Positions 1 to 8,549 of a stretch of DNA of 64,000 nucleotides are shown here, one piece after another. Made by a program: the position numbers and the translations under genes. Every line of letters begins with the position of its first letter. Position 1 is the stretch's first letter. A model generated the notes under the pieces. The model had not been told where the DNA came from. It worked only from the letters and a program-made list of their open reading frames with translations, and searched no databases. The stretch comes from Bombella mellum (GTDB lineage Bacteria; Pseudomonadota; Alphaproteobacteria; Acetobacterales; Acetobacteraceae): positions 434,001 to 498,000 of the forward strand of contig NZ_PDLY01000001.1 in assembly GCF_014048465.1 (NCBI RefSeq), in the 5' to 3' direction.

Positions 1-255
1 GAATCTGCCATAGACGTCCTGCGTCATGGCCCGGAGGGTGTCACGGTCTATGCTGCCCTCGGTGAACAGGCCGATGACCTCTGCCGCCAGATCGGCATAG
101 GAGAGGCTGCGCCAGCTTGTCAGGGTATCGCGGGGAATGTGCGGCCAGTGATCGGGCATGTACAGCCCGCCATCACCAGCCAGACCGCTGAGCAGGATGT
201 CGGAGAAGTCGGGGGCAGCGGCATCCAGTGTGCCGCGGGTAGATCGATAACGCAT
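1..255 (-). CDS. thrC: Threonine synthase, N-terminal part (cut by window edge)
   Basis: Threonine synthase converts O-phosphohomoserine to threonine using PLP. Only the first 85 residues are present; the frame is open to the window edge. The start is the ATG at 255. The translation begins MRYRSTRG, followed by a region with FSDILLSGLAGDGGLYMP, which is the conserved N-terminal domain of threonine synthases (the family typically has STRG and an L..GLA.DGGLYVP segment). The PLP lysine and catalytic core lie outside the window. No other family is a serious alternative given this N-terminus. Confidence 0.88.
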   Translation of the reverse strand, partial: MRYRSTRGTLDAAAPDFSDILLSGLAGDGGLYMPDHWPHIPRDTLTSWRSLSYADLAAEVIGLFTEGSIDRDTLRAMTQDVYGRF

Positions 256-281
256 GCCCCCACTATATCACCGAAATGCCG

Positions 282-1319
282 TCAGGGCAGGGTAATTTCC
301 AGAAGATGCTGGTGTTTGTCCCCGCCTGCCGGAGAGGCCCCGCCTGTGGAGGGCCGGGGAGCCACGAGGACGGCCAGGCGGCGCAGTGGTCCCTCCCGGC
401 CCTTGAGCAGTGTGGCGGCCTGGGCACCGTAGAGCCTGTCATCATGCATGAGCCGCCACGGCAGCCGGTCCGCCCCGAAGGAGAGCAGATCCCCGTGGTC
501 GATGTCGACCATGTAGAGCGTGTCGTTCCGGTCGATGGCCAGCCCGCCGAGGCTGGGGGTACGCCGCCAGTTCGTCATGGCCTCGATGCGTTCGGCCGGG
601 CCAAGGCTGGTGTCGGTCAGGATGCCGGTGCCGATTCGGTAGAGGGGGCCTGTCGGTGTCTGGTAGAACAGCCATTCCCTGCTGCGGTCCAGCAGGAGGA
701 AACGGACATTGCCGCCCGTCTCGGGCTGGCCAGCTGCCGTGGTGACAGGCTGGCCGTGACGCATGAGGGCACTGTGACCCATCAGGGAGGGCACGCCTTC
801 CAGAAGACGCTGTGCCTGCCCGCTCTTGAGGTCGATCACCACGAAGGCCGGTGCTCCCTCGTCAATCAGGAATGCCTTCGTGTCCGTCACCTGAAGGGCC
901 GAGATGTGGCTGCCGACCACGAGGGCCTCGCCAAGCCCGATATGGTCAAGGATGACGCCCGTGTCGGGAGCGATGTTGAGAAGGGCGGGCTTGGGAGCCT
1001 GCGTGACGGCCCAGAGGCCCTGGGCCGTGGCTGTGAAGGCGGTGATGGGAGGCAGTTCGTCCATCAGCGGGCCGAGACGGCCATCGACCGGGTCCAGCCG
1101 GTAGAGCTTGCCTGCCGTGCTCAGGGCAAAGGGCGACCCGTCAGGCAGGGACGTCAGGGCCGGGGCCAGCGGTCGGCTCACGGCCTGCTCGCTGACGATC
1201 TGGGCCGGGATCGCCGCATCCTTCCACGGGCGGTCCGCCTGGGCAGGAGGGCTGAGGCCCAGAAGGGCGGCGGCGAGGATAAAGGCTGAAGCCAGAAATG
1301 AGGACAGACATGTTTTCAT
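282..1319 (-). CDS. Secreted MRJP/Yellow-like (L-dopachrome tautomerase-related) beta-propeller protein
   Basis: The product is 345 aa. The chosen ATG at 1319 gives a clear signal peptide (MKTCLSSFLASAFILAAALL, Ala-rich cleavage region near residue 28), so the protein should be exported. The body resembles bacterial members of the major royal jelly protein/Yellow family: a propeller-like series including a segment near residues 130-170 (shlnDl-like block, then AFVVIDLKSGQAQRLLEGVPS), EWLFYQTPTGPLYRIGTGIL near 235, and a later GGLAIDRNDTLYMVDIDHG block. The bacterial members have no firmly established function. It overlaps the upstream small membrane gene by 4 bp (ATGA) and forms a unit with a PepSY protein opposite a siderophore receptor, so a link to iron uptake or envelope metabolism is possible but inferred. 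A longer reading upstream exists but lacks a signal sequence and overlaps the neighbour. Confidence 0.72.
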   Translation of the reverse strand: MKTCLSSFLASAFILAAALLGLSPPAQADRPWKDAAIPAQIVSEQAVSRPLAPALTSLPDGSPFALSTAGKLYRLDPVDGRLGPLMDELPPITAFTATAQGLWAVTQAPKPALLNIAPDTGVILDHIGLGEALVVGSHISALQVTDTKAFLIDEGAPAFVVIDLKSGQAQRLLEGVPSLMGHSALMRHGQPVTTAAGQPETGGNVRFLLLDRSREWLFYQTPTGPLYRIGTGILTDTSLGPAERIEAMTNWRRTPSLGGLAIDRNDTLYMVDIDHGDLLSFGADRLPWRLMHDDRLYGAQAATLLKGREGPLRRLAVLVAPRPSTGGASPAGGDKHQHLLEITLP

Positions 1320-1678
1320 GGCAGGTATTTTGGGGCTTCCGGGTGCTTTTGCAAGTTCTGCCTGTTCCGGCCCGTCCGGGTGGTGGGGGAACAACCGGCT
1401 GCCCGTGTCTCCCGGACAGCCCGGGCGAAGGGGAGGGCCATGCCCAGTGCGATGCCCGTGACCGGGGCCGTGAAAGCCCAGAGAAACAGCCCGTCCAGCC
1501 CGTCCAGAAGGCAGGCCCCGGCCAGTCCGGTGGCGGGCAGGACCCTGCGGACGTGCCGCTGCATTCTGCCGTCCGGTGGCAGATGGCAGGGATTCTGCCG
1601 CCTGTAATCGGGCAGGCCGTTGAGGTGGAGCAGCCAGACCATCGTCCACAGGCCTGCGAGCAGGAAGAAGCTGATCAT
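1316..1678 (-). CDS. Small membrane protein, possibly DUF3325-like
   Basis: This 120-aa protein has a hydrophobic N-terminal helix (MISFFLLAGLWTMVWLL), a short basic loop, a second hydrophobic stretch around residues 48-82, and a basic hydrophilic tail. It lies between a PepSY membrane protein (overlap ATGA at 1675-1678) and the MRJP-like gene (overlap ATGA at 1316-1319), so the three genes are almost certainly co-transcribed and translationally coupled. Size, topology and position next to a PepSY gene and TonB receptor resemble the DUF3325 small proteins often found in siderophore-receptor clusters. That family assignment is from layout and topology only. No enzymatic motif is visible. Confidence 0.6.
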   Translation of the reverse strand: MISFFLLAGLWTMVWLLHLNGLPDYRRQNPCHLPPDGRMQRHVRRVLPATGLAGACLLDGLDGLFLWAFTAPVTGIALGMALPFARAVRETRAAGCSPTTRTGRNRQNLQKHPEAPKYLP

Positions 1679-3153
1679 GCCGTTTCTCCAGACTGATGAC
1701 GCCTGAGATAGAGCAGGCTGGTCAGCCCCAGGCAGGCTGCCAGACCGTCAACGGAGCCGAACAGGAACGGGCGGCCCGTATGAAAGGGCCGCGTGAGCAG
1801 GTCCAGCCCTGTCAGGCCAAGGCCCATGACGGCCATAAGGCCGAGCTGGTGGCGGGCGGCCTGTCGGGTGATGAGACCATGAAACAGGGAGACCCCCCAG
1901 AGTCCGAAGAAGAGGGCCTCTTCCCACAGGATGGTGGAAAGGGAGGCCGGAGCCGGAAGACGGGTGCTCCAGAACAGGGCCAGAGTGGCCAGTGGCAGGC
2001 CCAGCAGGGTCGCCGTAGCCAGTGCCCTGTAGAGGTGCTGGAGTCCACTTCGGCATGGGGAGACGGTCCCGGCATGGGCCAGCCCGTTCCGTTCGGACTG
2101 GGCCAGCCCGTTCCGTTCGGACTGGAGGAAGAGCACGATTCCGGACCCGATGATGAGGCAGCCCACCAGACCGCTGAGGCAGTAGAGCCAGCGTGTCACG
2201 AGGCCCGCCCAGCGCAGGTTGTGCAGTCCCACGAAGAAGCCGTGTACGGTCGGGCAGGTGGCCCGGGGCGGCAGGGTGGGGTGGGAAGGCGTCAGGGCCT
2301 GTCTCTGGAGGCAGAAATGCAGGGTGTCGGGACCATAGAGGCCGATTTCCCTGCCGGTCTGCATGAAGAATCCATCCGCCACCGTGCCCCACTGCCGCAG
2401 GCCGTTTTCGGTCAGGCCGTCGATGATGGCGGGAGACAGGGAAAGCGGCATGGTGGTGCGGGCCTGATGGCGGCTGGCATGGCCTGAGGGGTGATGGGGC
2501 GGGTTCATCATGTGGATGAGCTTCTGGGACTGGAGGACCACGCCGGACAGGCCGATGATGAACAGGACAGGCAGACTCAGCGTGCCGCACAGCAGGTGCA
2601 GGTCCAGCCAGCGGCGTTGGGAGGCGGCCCGGGGGCGGAAAAGCAGCAGGTCCGGCAGGAAGCGGCGCAGCTGGAGCCACAGGCCTGTCAGCAGCGTGAC
2701 GAGCAGACCGATGCCCACTATGGCCGTCAGCAGCTGCCCCCACGGGCTGGGCAGATGAAGGCTGGCATGGAGGGTCACGAAAAACGTACCGCCGGTGACG
2801 TCATGGTCTGTCAGCGGCAGGCCTGTGTCAGGCGCAAGGGCCGGACCGAGGAAGATGTGACCGTCATAGTGCCAGAGGCGGAACACGGGGTCCCGTGGAG
2901 AGGGCAGTTTGAGGAAGGCGAAGGTGCCCGTGTCGAGCTGTTTTTTCAGTTCCTGTCCGGCCTTCAGCAGGCCGGTGCGTGTCATGGCGGGCAGGGGGCT
3001 GTGGAGGGCGGTACGGGGCTGCATCCAGCCCTGAATTTCCGGGGAAAAACAGGACAGCGAGCCGGTGAAACAGAGAGCGAACAGGAAAAGGCCAGCCGGG
3101 AAGCCGATCCAGCGATGGAAAAGGCGCAGTGCGGTGCGGAGCCTTGGGGACAT
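1675..3153 (-). CDS. PepSY-associated TM helix domain protein (putative inner-membrane ferrisiderophore reductase or uptake accessory)
   Basis: The product is 492 aa. It starts at the ATG at 3153, giving MSPRLRTALRLFHRWIGFPA, the typical N-terminus of the PepSY_TM family with its RxxHRWIG motif and first TM helix. Further TM segments lie near residues 155-185, 205-230, 325-350 and in the C-terminal third, with periplasmic PepSY-like regions between. Relatives are usually encoded beside TonB-dependent siderophore receptors and are thought to assist iron release or reduction at the inner membrane. A 25-bp Fur-box-like palindrome lies just upstream of the start (3171-3195), implying iron repression. 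The protein carries an exact 8-residue tandem repeat (SERNGLAQ twice) from a 24-bp duplication. A longer start at 3330 would run through both Fur-like sites and is unlikely. Confidence 0.82.
   Translation of the reverse strand: MSPRLRTALRLFHRWIGFPAGLFLFALCFTGSLSCFSPEIQGWMQPRTALHSPLPAMTRTGLLKAGQELKKQLDTGTFAFLKLPSPRDPVFRLWHYDGHIFLGPALAPDTGLPLTDHDVTGGTFFVTLHASLHLPSPWGQLLTAIVGIGLLVTLLTGLWLQLRRFLPDLLLFRPRAASQRRWLDLHLLCGTLSLPVLFIIGLSGVVLQSQKLIHMMNPPHHPSGHASRHQARTTMPLSLSPAIIDGLTENGLRQWGTVADGFFMQTGREIGLYGPDTLHFCLQRQALTPSHPTLPPRATCPTVHGFFVGLHNLRWAGLVTRWLYCLSGLVGCLIIGSGIVLFLQSERNGLAQSERNGLAHAGTVSPCRSGLQHLYRALATATLLGLPLATLALFWSTRLPAPASLSTILWEEALFFGLWGVSLFHGLITRQAARHQLGLMAVMGLGLTGLDLLTRPFHTGRPFLFGSVDGLAACLGLTSLLYLRRHQSGETA
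2076..2123. repeat. Two perfect tandem copies of a 24-bp unit
   Basis: Positions 2076-2099 and 2100-2123 are identical 24-bp units in direct tandem, inside the PepSY protein gene. The unit length keeps the frame and duplicates eight residues in a loop between TM segments. It looks like a recent slippage duplication. Confidence 0.9.
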
Positions 3154-3170
3154 GATGGACGCAACACGGC

Positions 3171-3195
3171 ATAAATGAGAATGATTCTCATTTAT
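3171..3195. promoter_or_regulatory. Fur-box-like palindrome, PepSY operon side
   Basis: A perfect 25-bp odd palindrome centred on 3183, with core GAGAATGATTCTC and flanking AAT/ATT arms. This closely matches the Fur operator built from GATAAT-type hexamers. It lies about 20 bp upstream of the PepSY gene start and probably covers its promoter. Confidence 0.8.
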
Positions 3196-3290
3196 TACGG
3201 TGTCTGGATAGTTCTGTAAATGGGGCGGAGGGCAAAAATGACAGGGATGTAAAAAAAGGTGAGGGGAAAAGGGTTTTTTTGTGAAAAAAA

Positions 3291-3312
3291 GTTGAGAATG
3301 ATTATCGTTAAC
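3291..3312. promoter_or_regulatory. Fur-box-like site, siderophore receptor side
   Basis: The segment GTTGAGAATGATTATCGTTA plus AC is an imperfect inverted repeat sharing the GAGAATGATTATC core with the site upstream of the ABC importer at 22281. It lies 47 bp before the TonB-dependent receptor start, next to AT-rich promoter-like DNA (AACATATAAAG). Together with the first box, it suggests both divergent units are iron-repressed. Confidence 0.72.
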
Positions 3313-3358
3313 ATATAAAGCGGCACTCATTCAGTTTCACAGTTCAGGATGGGCACGC

Positions 3359-5620
3359 ATGGTTATTCCTTTCCGTTTTTCACGCAGAACCGTCAGCCTC
3401 TGGTGCCTGCTGGCAGGCAGCACGCTGACAGGGCATCCCGTCTGGGCCGCCGGAGATGAGGGCGGAGAACAGCCAGCAAAGGGTCAGATGGCACGGTCCG
3501 GCCAATCGGATGGCAAGGCTGACATCAGGAAAAAGAGCGTCGGAAAGGACCGCCAGCAGGCGGACGCTCCCCCGGTGGAAACCATCCTCGTCAAGGCACG
3601 GCGGCGGGAGCAGATGGAAGTGAAGCTGGGCGGGCAGGCAGGCGTGCTGGGCAACAAGAAGGGGCTGGACCTGCCCTTCAACCTGCGCAGCTATACGTCC
3701 AGCATGATCCTGAACCAGCAGTCCCAGACACTGGGGCAGGTGCTTCAGAACGACCCGTCCGTGCGGACGACCTATGGTTTTGGCAATTTCTCGGAGACGT
3801 TCATCATCCGGGGGATGCCGGTTTACGGGGATGATGTGGCCATCAACGGCCTGTACGGAATCAGCCCCCGACAGCTGATTTCTCCCCAGCTCTATGATTC
3901 GGTGCAGGTGCTGAATGGGGCGAGTGCCTTCATCAACGGAGCCGCTCCCGGGGGAACGTCGGTCGGCGGCAACATCAACCTCCAGTTCAAACATGCGGGG
4001 AGCGAACCGCTCGCACGTCTGACGGGCGATTACACCAGCAGGGGCCAGGGTGGCGGAAGTCTGGATGTGGGACGTCGCTTCGGCAGGGATGACCAGTTCG
4101 GCATCCGTTTCAATGCGGCAGGCATGGACGGCCAGACCTCCATTTCCGGTGAGCGGCGTCATTCCGTTGCGCTGGGTCTGGATACGGACTGGCGCAATGA
4201 CGACACCCGGATCAGCCTCGACATCAATTATCAGAACCAGAACGTCCAGCAGGGGCGGGGGTCCGTGGTACTGAATTCCGGCCTGACGGCCGTTCCCAGA
4301 CCCACGAGACCGGGTCGCAACTGGAGCCAGGGCTGGAGTTATGAAGACATGCACTATGTGTTCGGGCTGCTCAATGTCGAGCATGACCTGAACAGCCATG
4401 TCATGCTCTATGGCACGTTCGGGGGCATGACAGGCCATGAGGAAGGCAATTACGACACGGTTTATGTTTCGGACGGGCTGAAAGGCACCGGCTTTGGATA
4501 CGGGTCCTACGTGCCTTACCAGCAGACCAATGAAAGCACCCGGGGTGGCGTGCGGGCGCATTTCAGGACAGGTTTCCTGAAGCATGAGGTCAATGCTGGT
4601 GGGTCGGCCCTGTGGTCGGAGGCCTCTACGGGCTATGCGGGTGGCATGGTCGGCGATACGAGCCTGTATGCCCCCGGGACTCAGGCCAGGCCGGCGTCTG
4701 TCCATCATGTTTCGGCAACGCCAGCCACGAAGACGCAGCTTTACAGCCTGTTCTTCTCGGACATGATGTCTTTCTGGCATGACCGCATCGCCCTGACGGG
4801 AGGCTTCCGGTACCAGCACATTCTCCAGAACAGCTACCAGTACACGCCGACCCATTATTCCCGGGATGCCATCACGCCCGTGGTCGGGCTGGTGGTGCAT
4901 GTGGCCCGCCATGCCTCGCTCTATTTCAACCGTGTGGAGGGGCTGAACCAGGGGCTTCAGGCCCCGGCACGGAGTTCCCTGTACCCCAATCTGGTCAATG
5001 CGCAGCAGTTCCTGTCACCGACACGGACCGTCCAGTATGAAGTTGGCGGGAAATATGACATTGGCCGCTTCAGTGCGTCCCTGGCCTTCTACCGGCTGGA
5101 CCGGCCGACAGGGCTGGTCGAGGATTATGGGACGGAACAGATATTCAAGGCCAGTGGCAGGCAGCGCAATCAGGGCATCGAGCTGAACGTCAATGGCGAG
5201 ATCATTCACGGGCTGCGCTTCAACGGGGGCAGTGCCCTCATCCAGGCCAAGCAGGTCAAGGGGGACTATGTCGGCAACAGGGCCGTCGGGATTCCCGGTT
5301 ATACGATTAACGGGAATCTGGAGTATGACATTCCCTTCGTGAAGGGGCTGACCCTGACGGGGCGTGTCACCCATACGGGTCATCAGTGGGTCAATGTCCA
5401 GAACTCCCTGCGGATTCCGAACTGGACGACCTACGATCTCGGTGCCCGCTACACCTTCATGATGACACCGAAACGCCCGATGACTTTCCGTTTTGGCGTG
5501 GAGAACCTCACCAACAGCCATTACTGGGCTTCATCCTACACGGCGTTCAGCAGCGTGAACGGTTATCTGACCCAGGGGCTGCCACGGACCTTCAAGGCGT
5601 CCTTCTCGACCGACATGTGA
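3359..5620 (+). CDS. TonB-dependent ferric siderophore receptor
   Basis: This is a 753-aa outer-membrane receptor. It has a signal peptide (residues 1 to about 31, ending in VWAA), a Lys/Gln-rich linker, and a TonB-box-like segment near 75-85 (VETILVKARR). A plug domain follows with FNLRSYTSSMI, VLQNDPSVRTTYGFGNFSE, FIIRGM and GASAFINGAAPGGTSVGGNINL. The rest is the 22-strand barrel with alternating aromatic strands. The plug wording matches the TonB-siderophore class that includes ferrichrome- and pyoverdine-type receptors; the actual ligand cannot be read from sequence. The protein ends FSTDM instead of the usual terminal aromatic residue. A Fur-like box lies upstream, and the divergent PepSY gene supports a role in iron acquisition. 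Confidence 0.93.
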   Translation: MVIPFRFSRRTVSLWCLLAGSTLTGHPVWAAGDEGGEQPAKGQMARSGQSDGKADIRKKSVGKDRQQADAPPVETILVKARRREQMEVKLGGQAGVLGNKKGLDLPFNLRSYTSSMILNQQSQTLGQVLQNDPSVRTTYGFGNFSETFIIRGMPVYGDDVAINGLYGISPRQLISPQLYDSVQVLNGASAFINGAAPGGTSVGGNINLQFKHAGSEPLARLTGDYTSRGQGGGSLDVGRRFGRDDQFGIRFNAAGMDGQTSISGERRHSVALGLDTDWRNDDTRISLDINYQNQNVQQGRGSVVLNSGLTAVPRPTRPGRNWSQGWSYEDMHYVFGLLNVEHDLNSHVMLYGTFGGMTGHEEGNYDTVYVSDGLKGTGFGYGSYVPYQQTNESTRGGVRAHFRTGFLKHEVNAGGSALWSEASTGYAGGMVGDTSLYAPGTQARPASVHHVSATPATKTQLYSLFFSDMMSFWHDRIALTGGFRYQHILQNSYQYTPTHYSRDAITPVVGLVVHVARHASLYFNRVEGLNQGLQAPARSSLYPNLVNAQQFLSPTRTVQYEVGGKYDIGRFSASLAFYRLDRPTGLVEDYGTEQIFKASGRQRNQGIELNVNGEIIHGLRFNGGSALIQAKQVKGDYVGNRAVGIPGYTINGNLEYDIPFVKGLTLTGRVTHTGHQWVNVQNSLRIPNWTTYDLGARYTFMMTPKRPMTFRFGVENLTNSHYWASSYTAFSSVNGYLTQGLPRTFKASFSTDM

Positions 5621-5665
5621 ACCGGGTCGGGCAGGGCCATGCCATGCAGGCACGCCCTGTTTCCG

Positions 5666-8494
5666 TCAGGAGATGTCCGCTTCCGTGTGGCGGAGCGTTT
5701 CCAGCAGGGCTGCCTGAAGGGCCTCTTCCTGTTCCGGCGTGGCCAGCTTGCGGCCCTCAGAATCCGTCACATAGAACACGTCCACGGCCCTCAGCCCGTA
5801 GGTCATGATATGGGCGGAAGAAATGTGCAGCTTCAGGCGGCTGAGCGTTGCGGTGATGTTGTGCAGCAGGGCCGGCCTGTCCCGCCCGTTGACCTCGACG
5901 ATGCTGTGATTCTCCGACGCATCATTGTCGATGAGGACACGGGAGGGAATGGGAAGGGCCTCCAGCCGCCGGGCGAGGGGGAAGCTGGCGGCACTGAGTG
6001 TCTCGTCCAGATTGACGTCCCCTTCCATGACCTGCGTGATCGTCTCACGCAGGCGTTCCACATGTTCCGGCTCCAGAAAAGCCTCGCCGTGGGGGGCCTG
6101 GAACCAGAACGTGTCCAGCACCATGCCGTTGTGGAGCGTATGGATGCGGGCATCGGCGATGGTGGCCCCGCAGAGGGCCAGTGCCCCCGTGATGCGGGAG
6201 AAGAGGCCCGGCTTGTCCTTGCAGAAGACGGTCAGTTCCGTGATTCCCCGGCTCGGGAGGGGGACGATGTCCATGATGATGGCGTCGTCACGCCCGCCCG
6301 CCCGGTGTCGGCTTATCAGCCCGGCATGGCGGACATGGCTCTGCGGGTCGAAGCTCAGCCAGTAGCCGGGGCTGCCCAGTTTCATGAAGGAGGCGATGTC
6401 TGCGGAGGCCATGCCCTCATCCATCAGTGCCTGTTGGACGAAGGCCTTGTTGTGTTCCACCCGTTCATCATCTTCCCGGGCTTGCAGGCCGCCTTCCAGC
6501 ACGTCGGCGATCCGGGTGTAGAGTCGCCCGAGCAGGGTGGCCTTCCAGGCGTTCCATGCCCGTGGGCCAACGGCCCGGATGTCGGCGATGGTGAGCAGGA
6601 GCAGCATCCGCAGCCGCTTGGGTGACTGGATGATGTCGGCCAGGTCCAGGATGGTCTGGGGGTCGTCAATGTCCCGGCTGAAGGCGGTGCGGGATAGCAG
6701 CAGATGGTGCAGGACCAGCCAGGAGACCGTGTCCGTGTCGCTGGCGGAGAAGCCGAGCTGCTGGCAGATGGAGGTGGCGATGTCGGCCCCGATCTCGGAA
6801 TGGTCCCCGCCATGTCCCTTGCCGATGTCATGCAGCAGGGTGGCCAGATAGAGCAGGGGCCGCTGTGTCATGGTGCGGGCCAGCCTGTAGGCCAGCGGCA
6901 GCTCGTCCGTCATGCGGCCCTGCTCGATCATCCGCAGGACACGGACGGATTCGATCGTGTGGGCCTCCACCGTATGGATGTGATAGCCGTCAAACTGCGT
7001 CCGGCCCAGTATGCGGGACCAGCCGGGCAGGAGGTGGGAGAGGATGCCCGTCTCGTTGAGCAGGGGCAGCCAGAAGATGCGGCTGTGTTCGTCATCCTCC
7101 TCATGCTCCATCTCACTGATGGCTGGCTGACCGGGAAGAACGGCAGGCGGGACTTCGGATGCCGGTTCGCACAGCAGCTTTATGAAGAGCGACGAGGCTT
7201 CCTCATTGTGGCGCAGCGTTGCGCTGTGCCGTTCGAAGCGGATGATCTGCTGTATGGCGGCCGGGTGCAGGGCCAGCTGATGACGGCGGGCGCAGTCCAG
7301 AAAACGGAGGACGGTTATGGGTTCACGCACGAGGACCAGCGGGTTGGGCAGGCTCAGATAGCCGTCAATGCGCTGGAAGCCGTCCGGCCCCGGCTCGACC
7401 CGGGGAGGACGTTGCTGAAGCTGGTTGCGCAGGTGGAGCAGGATGGCGGGCTGGAAGACATGGGTCAGCCGCATCACGGCCCGGGCCATGAGGAAGTGGT
7501 GGCGCATGAAGCGTTCCACGCCCCGCTGGTGCCCGTGGTTGCCGTAGCGCATCCGTGCCCCGATGATGGGCTGTACGTCGAAGGTCAGCCGCTCCTCGTT
7601 GCGGCCCGTGATGTAGTGAAGGTTGAGGCGGACCGTCCAGAGGAAGTTCCAGAGGCTGCGGGTGCGGGATATTTCCCGTTTCGTCAGCAGGCCGAGCAGG
7701 GTGCAGGCTGGGGCCAGCCCCTGCGCCCGCTGGAGGTTGGACTTGATTGAAAGTCCGTTGCCCAGGACGGCGTAGCCGATCCAGTTCAGGACCTGAAGGT
7801 CCCGCAGGCCGCCCTTGCCTTCCTTGATGTGCGGTTCCACCAGATAGGGGGTCTCGCCGAACCGTCGGTGCCGGTCCTCACGCTGGGCGATGGCCTGGAG
7901 GACGAACCGTTCCAGGGCCGGGCCTTTCAGATGAGCCTCCAGCTTTTCCTGAAGGGACAGCACGAGGGCGTTCTGGCCATAGAGGGGGCGGATGTCCAGC
8001 AGGGTGGTGCAGGATGTCTGGTCCGTCCGAGCCATCTCCATGGCACTCTCTATGGTGCGGGTGGCATGGCCGACTCTCAGGCCCAGGTCCCAGAGCGTGT
8101 AGAGGACATATTCGATGGCCTGGATGAGCGTGTCGGAAGGGGGCCTGTCCGTCAGGAAGAGCAGGTCCACGTCACTGAAGGGAGCCAGAAGCCCTGCCCC
8201 GTAACCACCCGTAGCGCAGAGGCAGAAGGACTCGCCTCCGGCTGATGGATGGTCAGGATGGGGAAGGCCGGCATGGCGGGCCAGCTGCTCGATGATGTGG
8301 TCCATCAGCAGGGCCAGGTTGCGGGCCGTCGCCACGCCGCTGGTTTTGCGCTGCTCGAACTGCTGGTGGATGCGCCCCCTCTGTATGCCGAGTTCTGTCC
8401 TCAGTTTTTCCAGGGCTTCCTGACGGGGAATGGCTGGCTGGTAGGAGGAGGCTGCCCTGGGATGGGATGCGGCGGGGGCGGTGGGAGCAGACAT
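5666..8494 (-). CDS. glnD: Bifunctional [protein-PII] uridylyltransferase / uridylyl-removing enzyme GlnD
   Basis: GlnD senses glutamine and controls PII proteins by uridylylation and deuridylylation. The 942-aa product has the nucleotidyltransferase motif (GGYGAGLLAPFSDVDLLFL, near residues 96-114), the GlnD_UR_UTase region (VEPHIKEGKGGLRDLQ), a central HD domain (LATLLHDIGKGHGGDHSE), and two C-terminal ACT domains (LTVFCKDKPGLFSRITGALA; VNGRDRPALLHNITATLS). The ATG at 8494, preceded by AAAAGAG, is preferred. An earlier ATG at 8560 overlaps the end of mutS by 11 bp and has no ribosome-binding site. Adjacency to mutS is a common alphaproteobacterial arrangement. Confidence 0.96.
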   Translation of the reverse strand: MSAPTAPAASHPRAASSYQPAIPRQEALEKLRTELGIQRGRIHQQFEQRKTSGVATARNLALLMDHIIEQLARHAGLPHPDHPSAGGESFCLCATGGYGAGLLAPFSDVDLLFLTDRPPSDTLIQAIEYVLYTLWDLGLRVGHATRTIESAMEMARTDQTSCTTLLDIRPLYGQNALVLSLQEKLEAHLKGPALERFVLQAIAQREDRHRRFGETPYLVEPHIKEGKGGLRDLQVLNWIGYAVLGNGLSIKSNLQRAQGLAPACTLLGLLTKREISRTRSLWNFLWTVRLNLHYITGRNEERLTFDVQPIIGARMRYGNHGHQRGVERFMRHHFLMARAVMRLTHVFQPAILLHLRNQLQQRPPRVEPGPDGFQRIDGYLSLPNPLVLVREPITVLRFLDCARRHQLALHPAAIQQIIRFERHSATLRHNEEASSLFIKLLCEPASEVPPAVLPGQPAISEMEHEEDDEHSRIFWLPLLNETGILSHLLPGWSRILGRTQFDGYHIHTVEAHTIESVRVLRMIEQGRMTDELPLAYRLARTMTQRPLLYLATLLHDIGKGHGGDHSEIGADIATSICQQLGFSASDTDTVSWLVLHHLLLSRTAFSRDIDDPQTILDLADIIQSPKRLRMLLLLTIADIRAVGPRAWNAWKATLLGRLYTRIADVLEGGLQAREDDERVEHNKAFVQQALMDEGMASADIASFMKLGSPGYWLSFDPQSHVRHAGLISRHRAGGRDDAIIMDIVPLPSRGITELTVFCKDKPGLFSRITGALALCGATIADARIHTLHNGMVLDTFWFQAPHGEAFLEPEHVERLRETITQVMEGDVNLDETLSAASFPLARRLEALPIPSRVLIDNDASENHSIVEVNGRDRPALLHNITATLSRLKLHISSAHIMTYGLRAVDVFYVTDSEGRKLATPEQEEALQAALLETLRHTEADIS

Positions 8495-8549
8495 GACGGC
8501 TCTTTTATTGGCGGCTGATTCTGACGGAAGCGTCGTAATGTTCAGAAAA

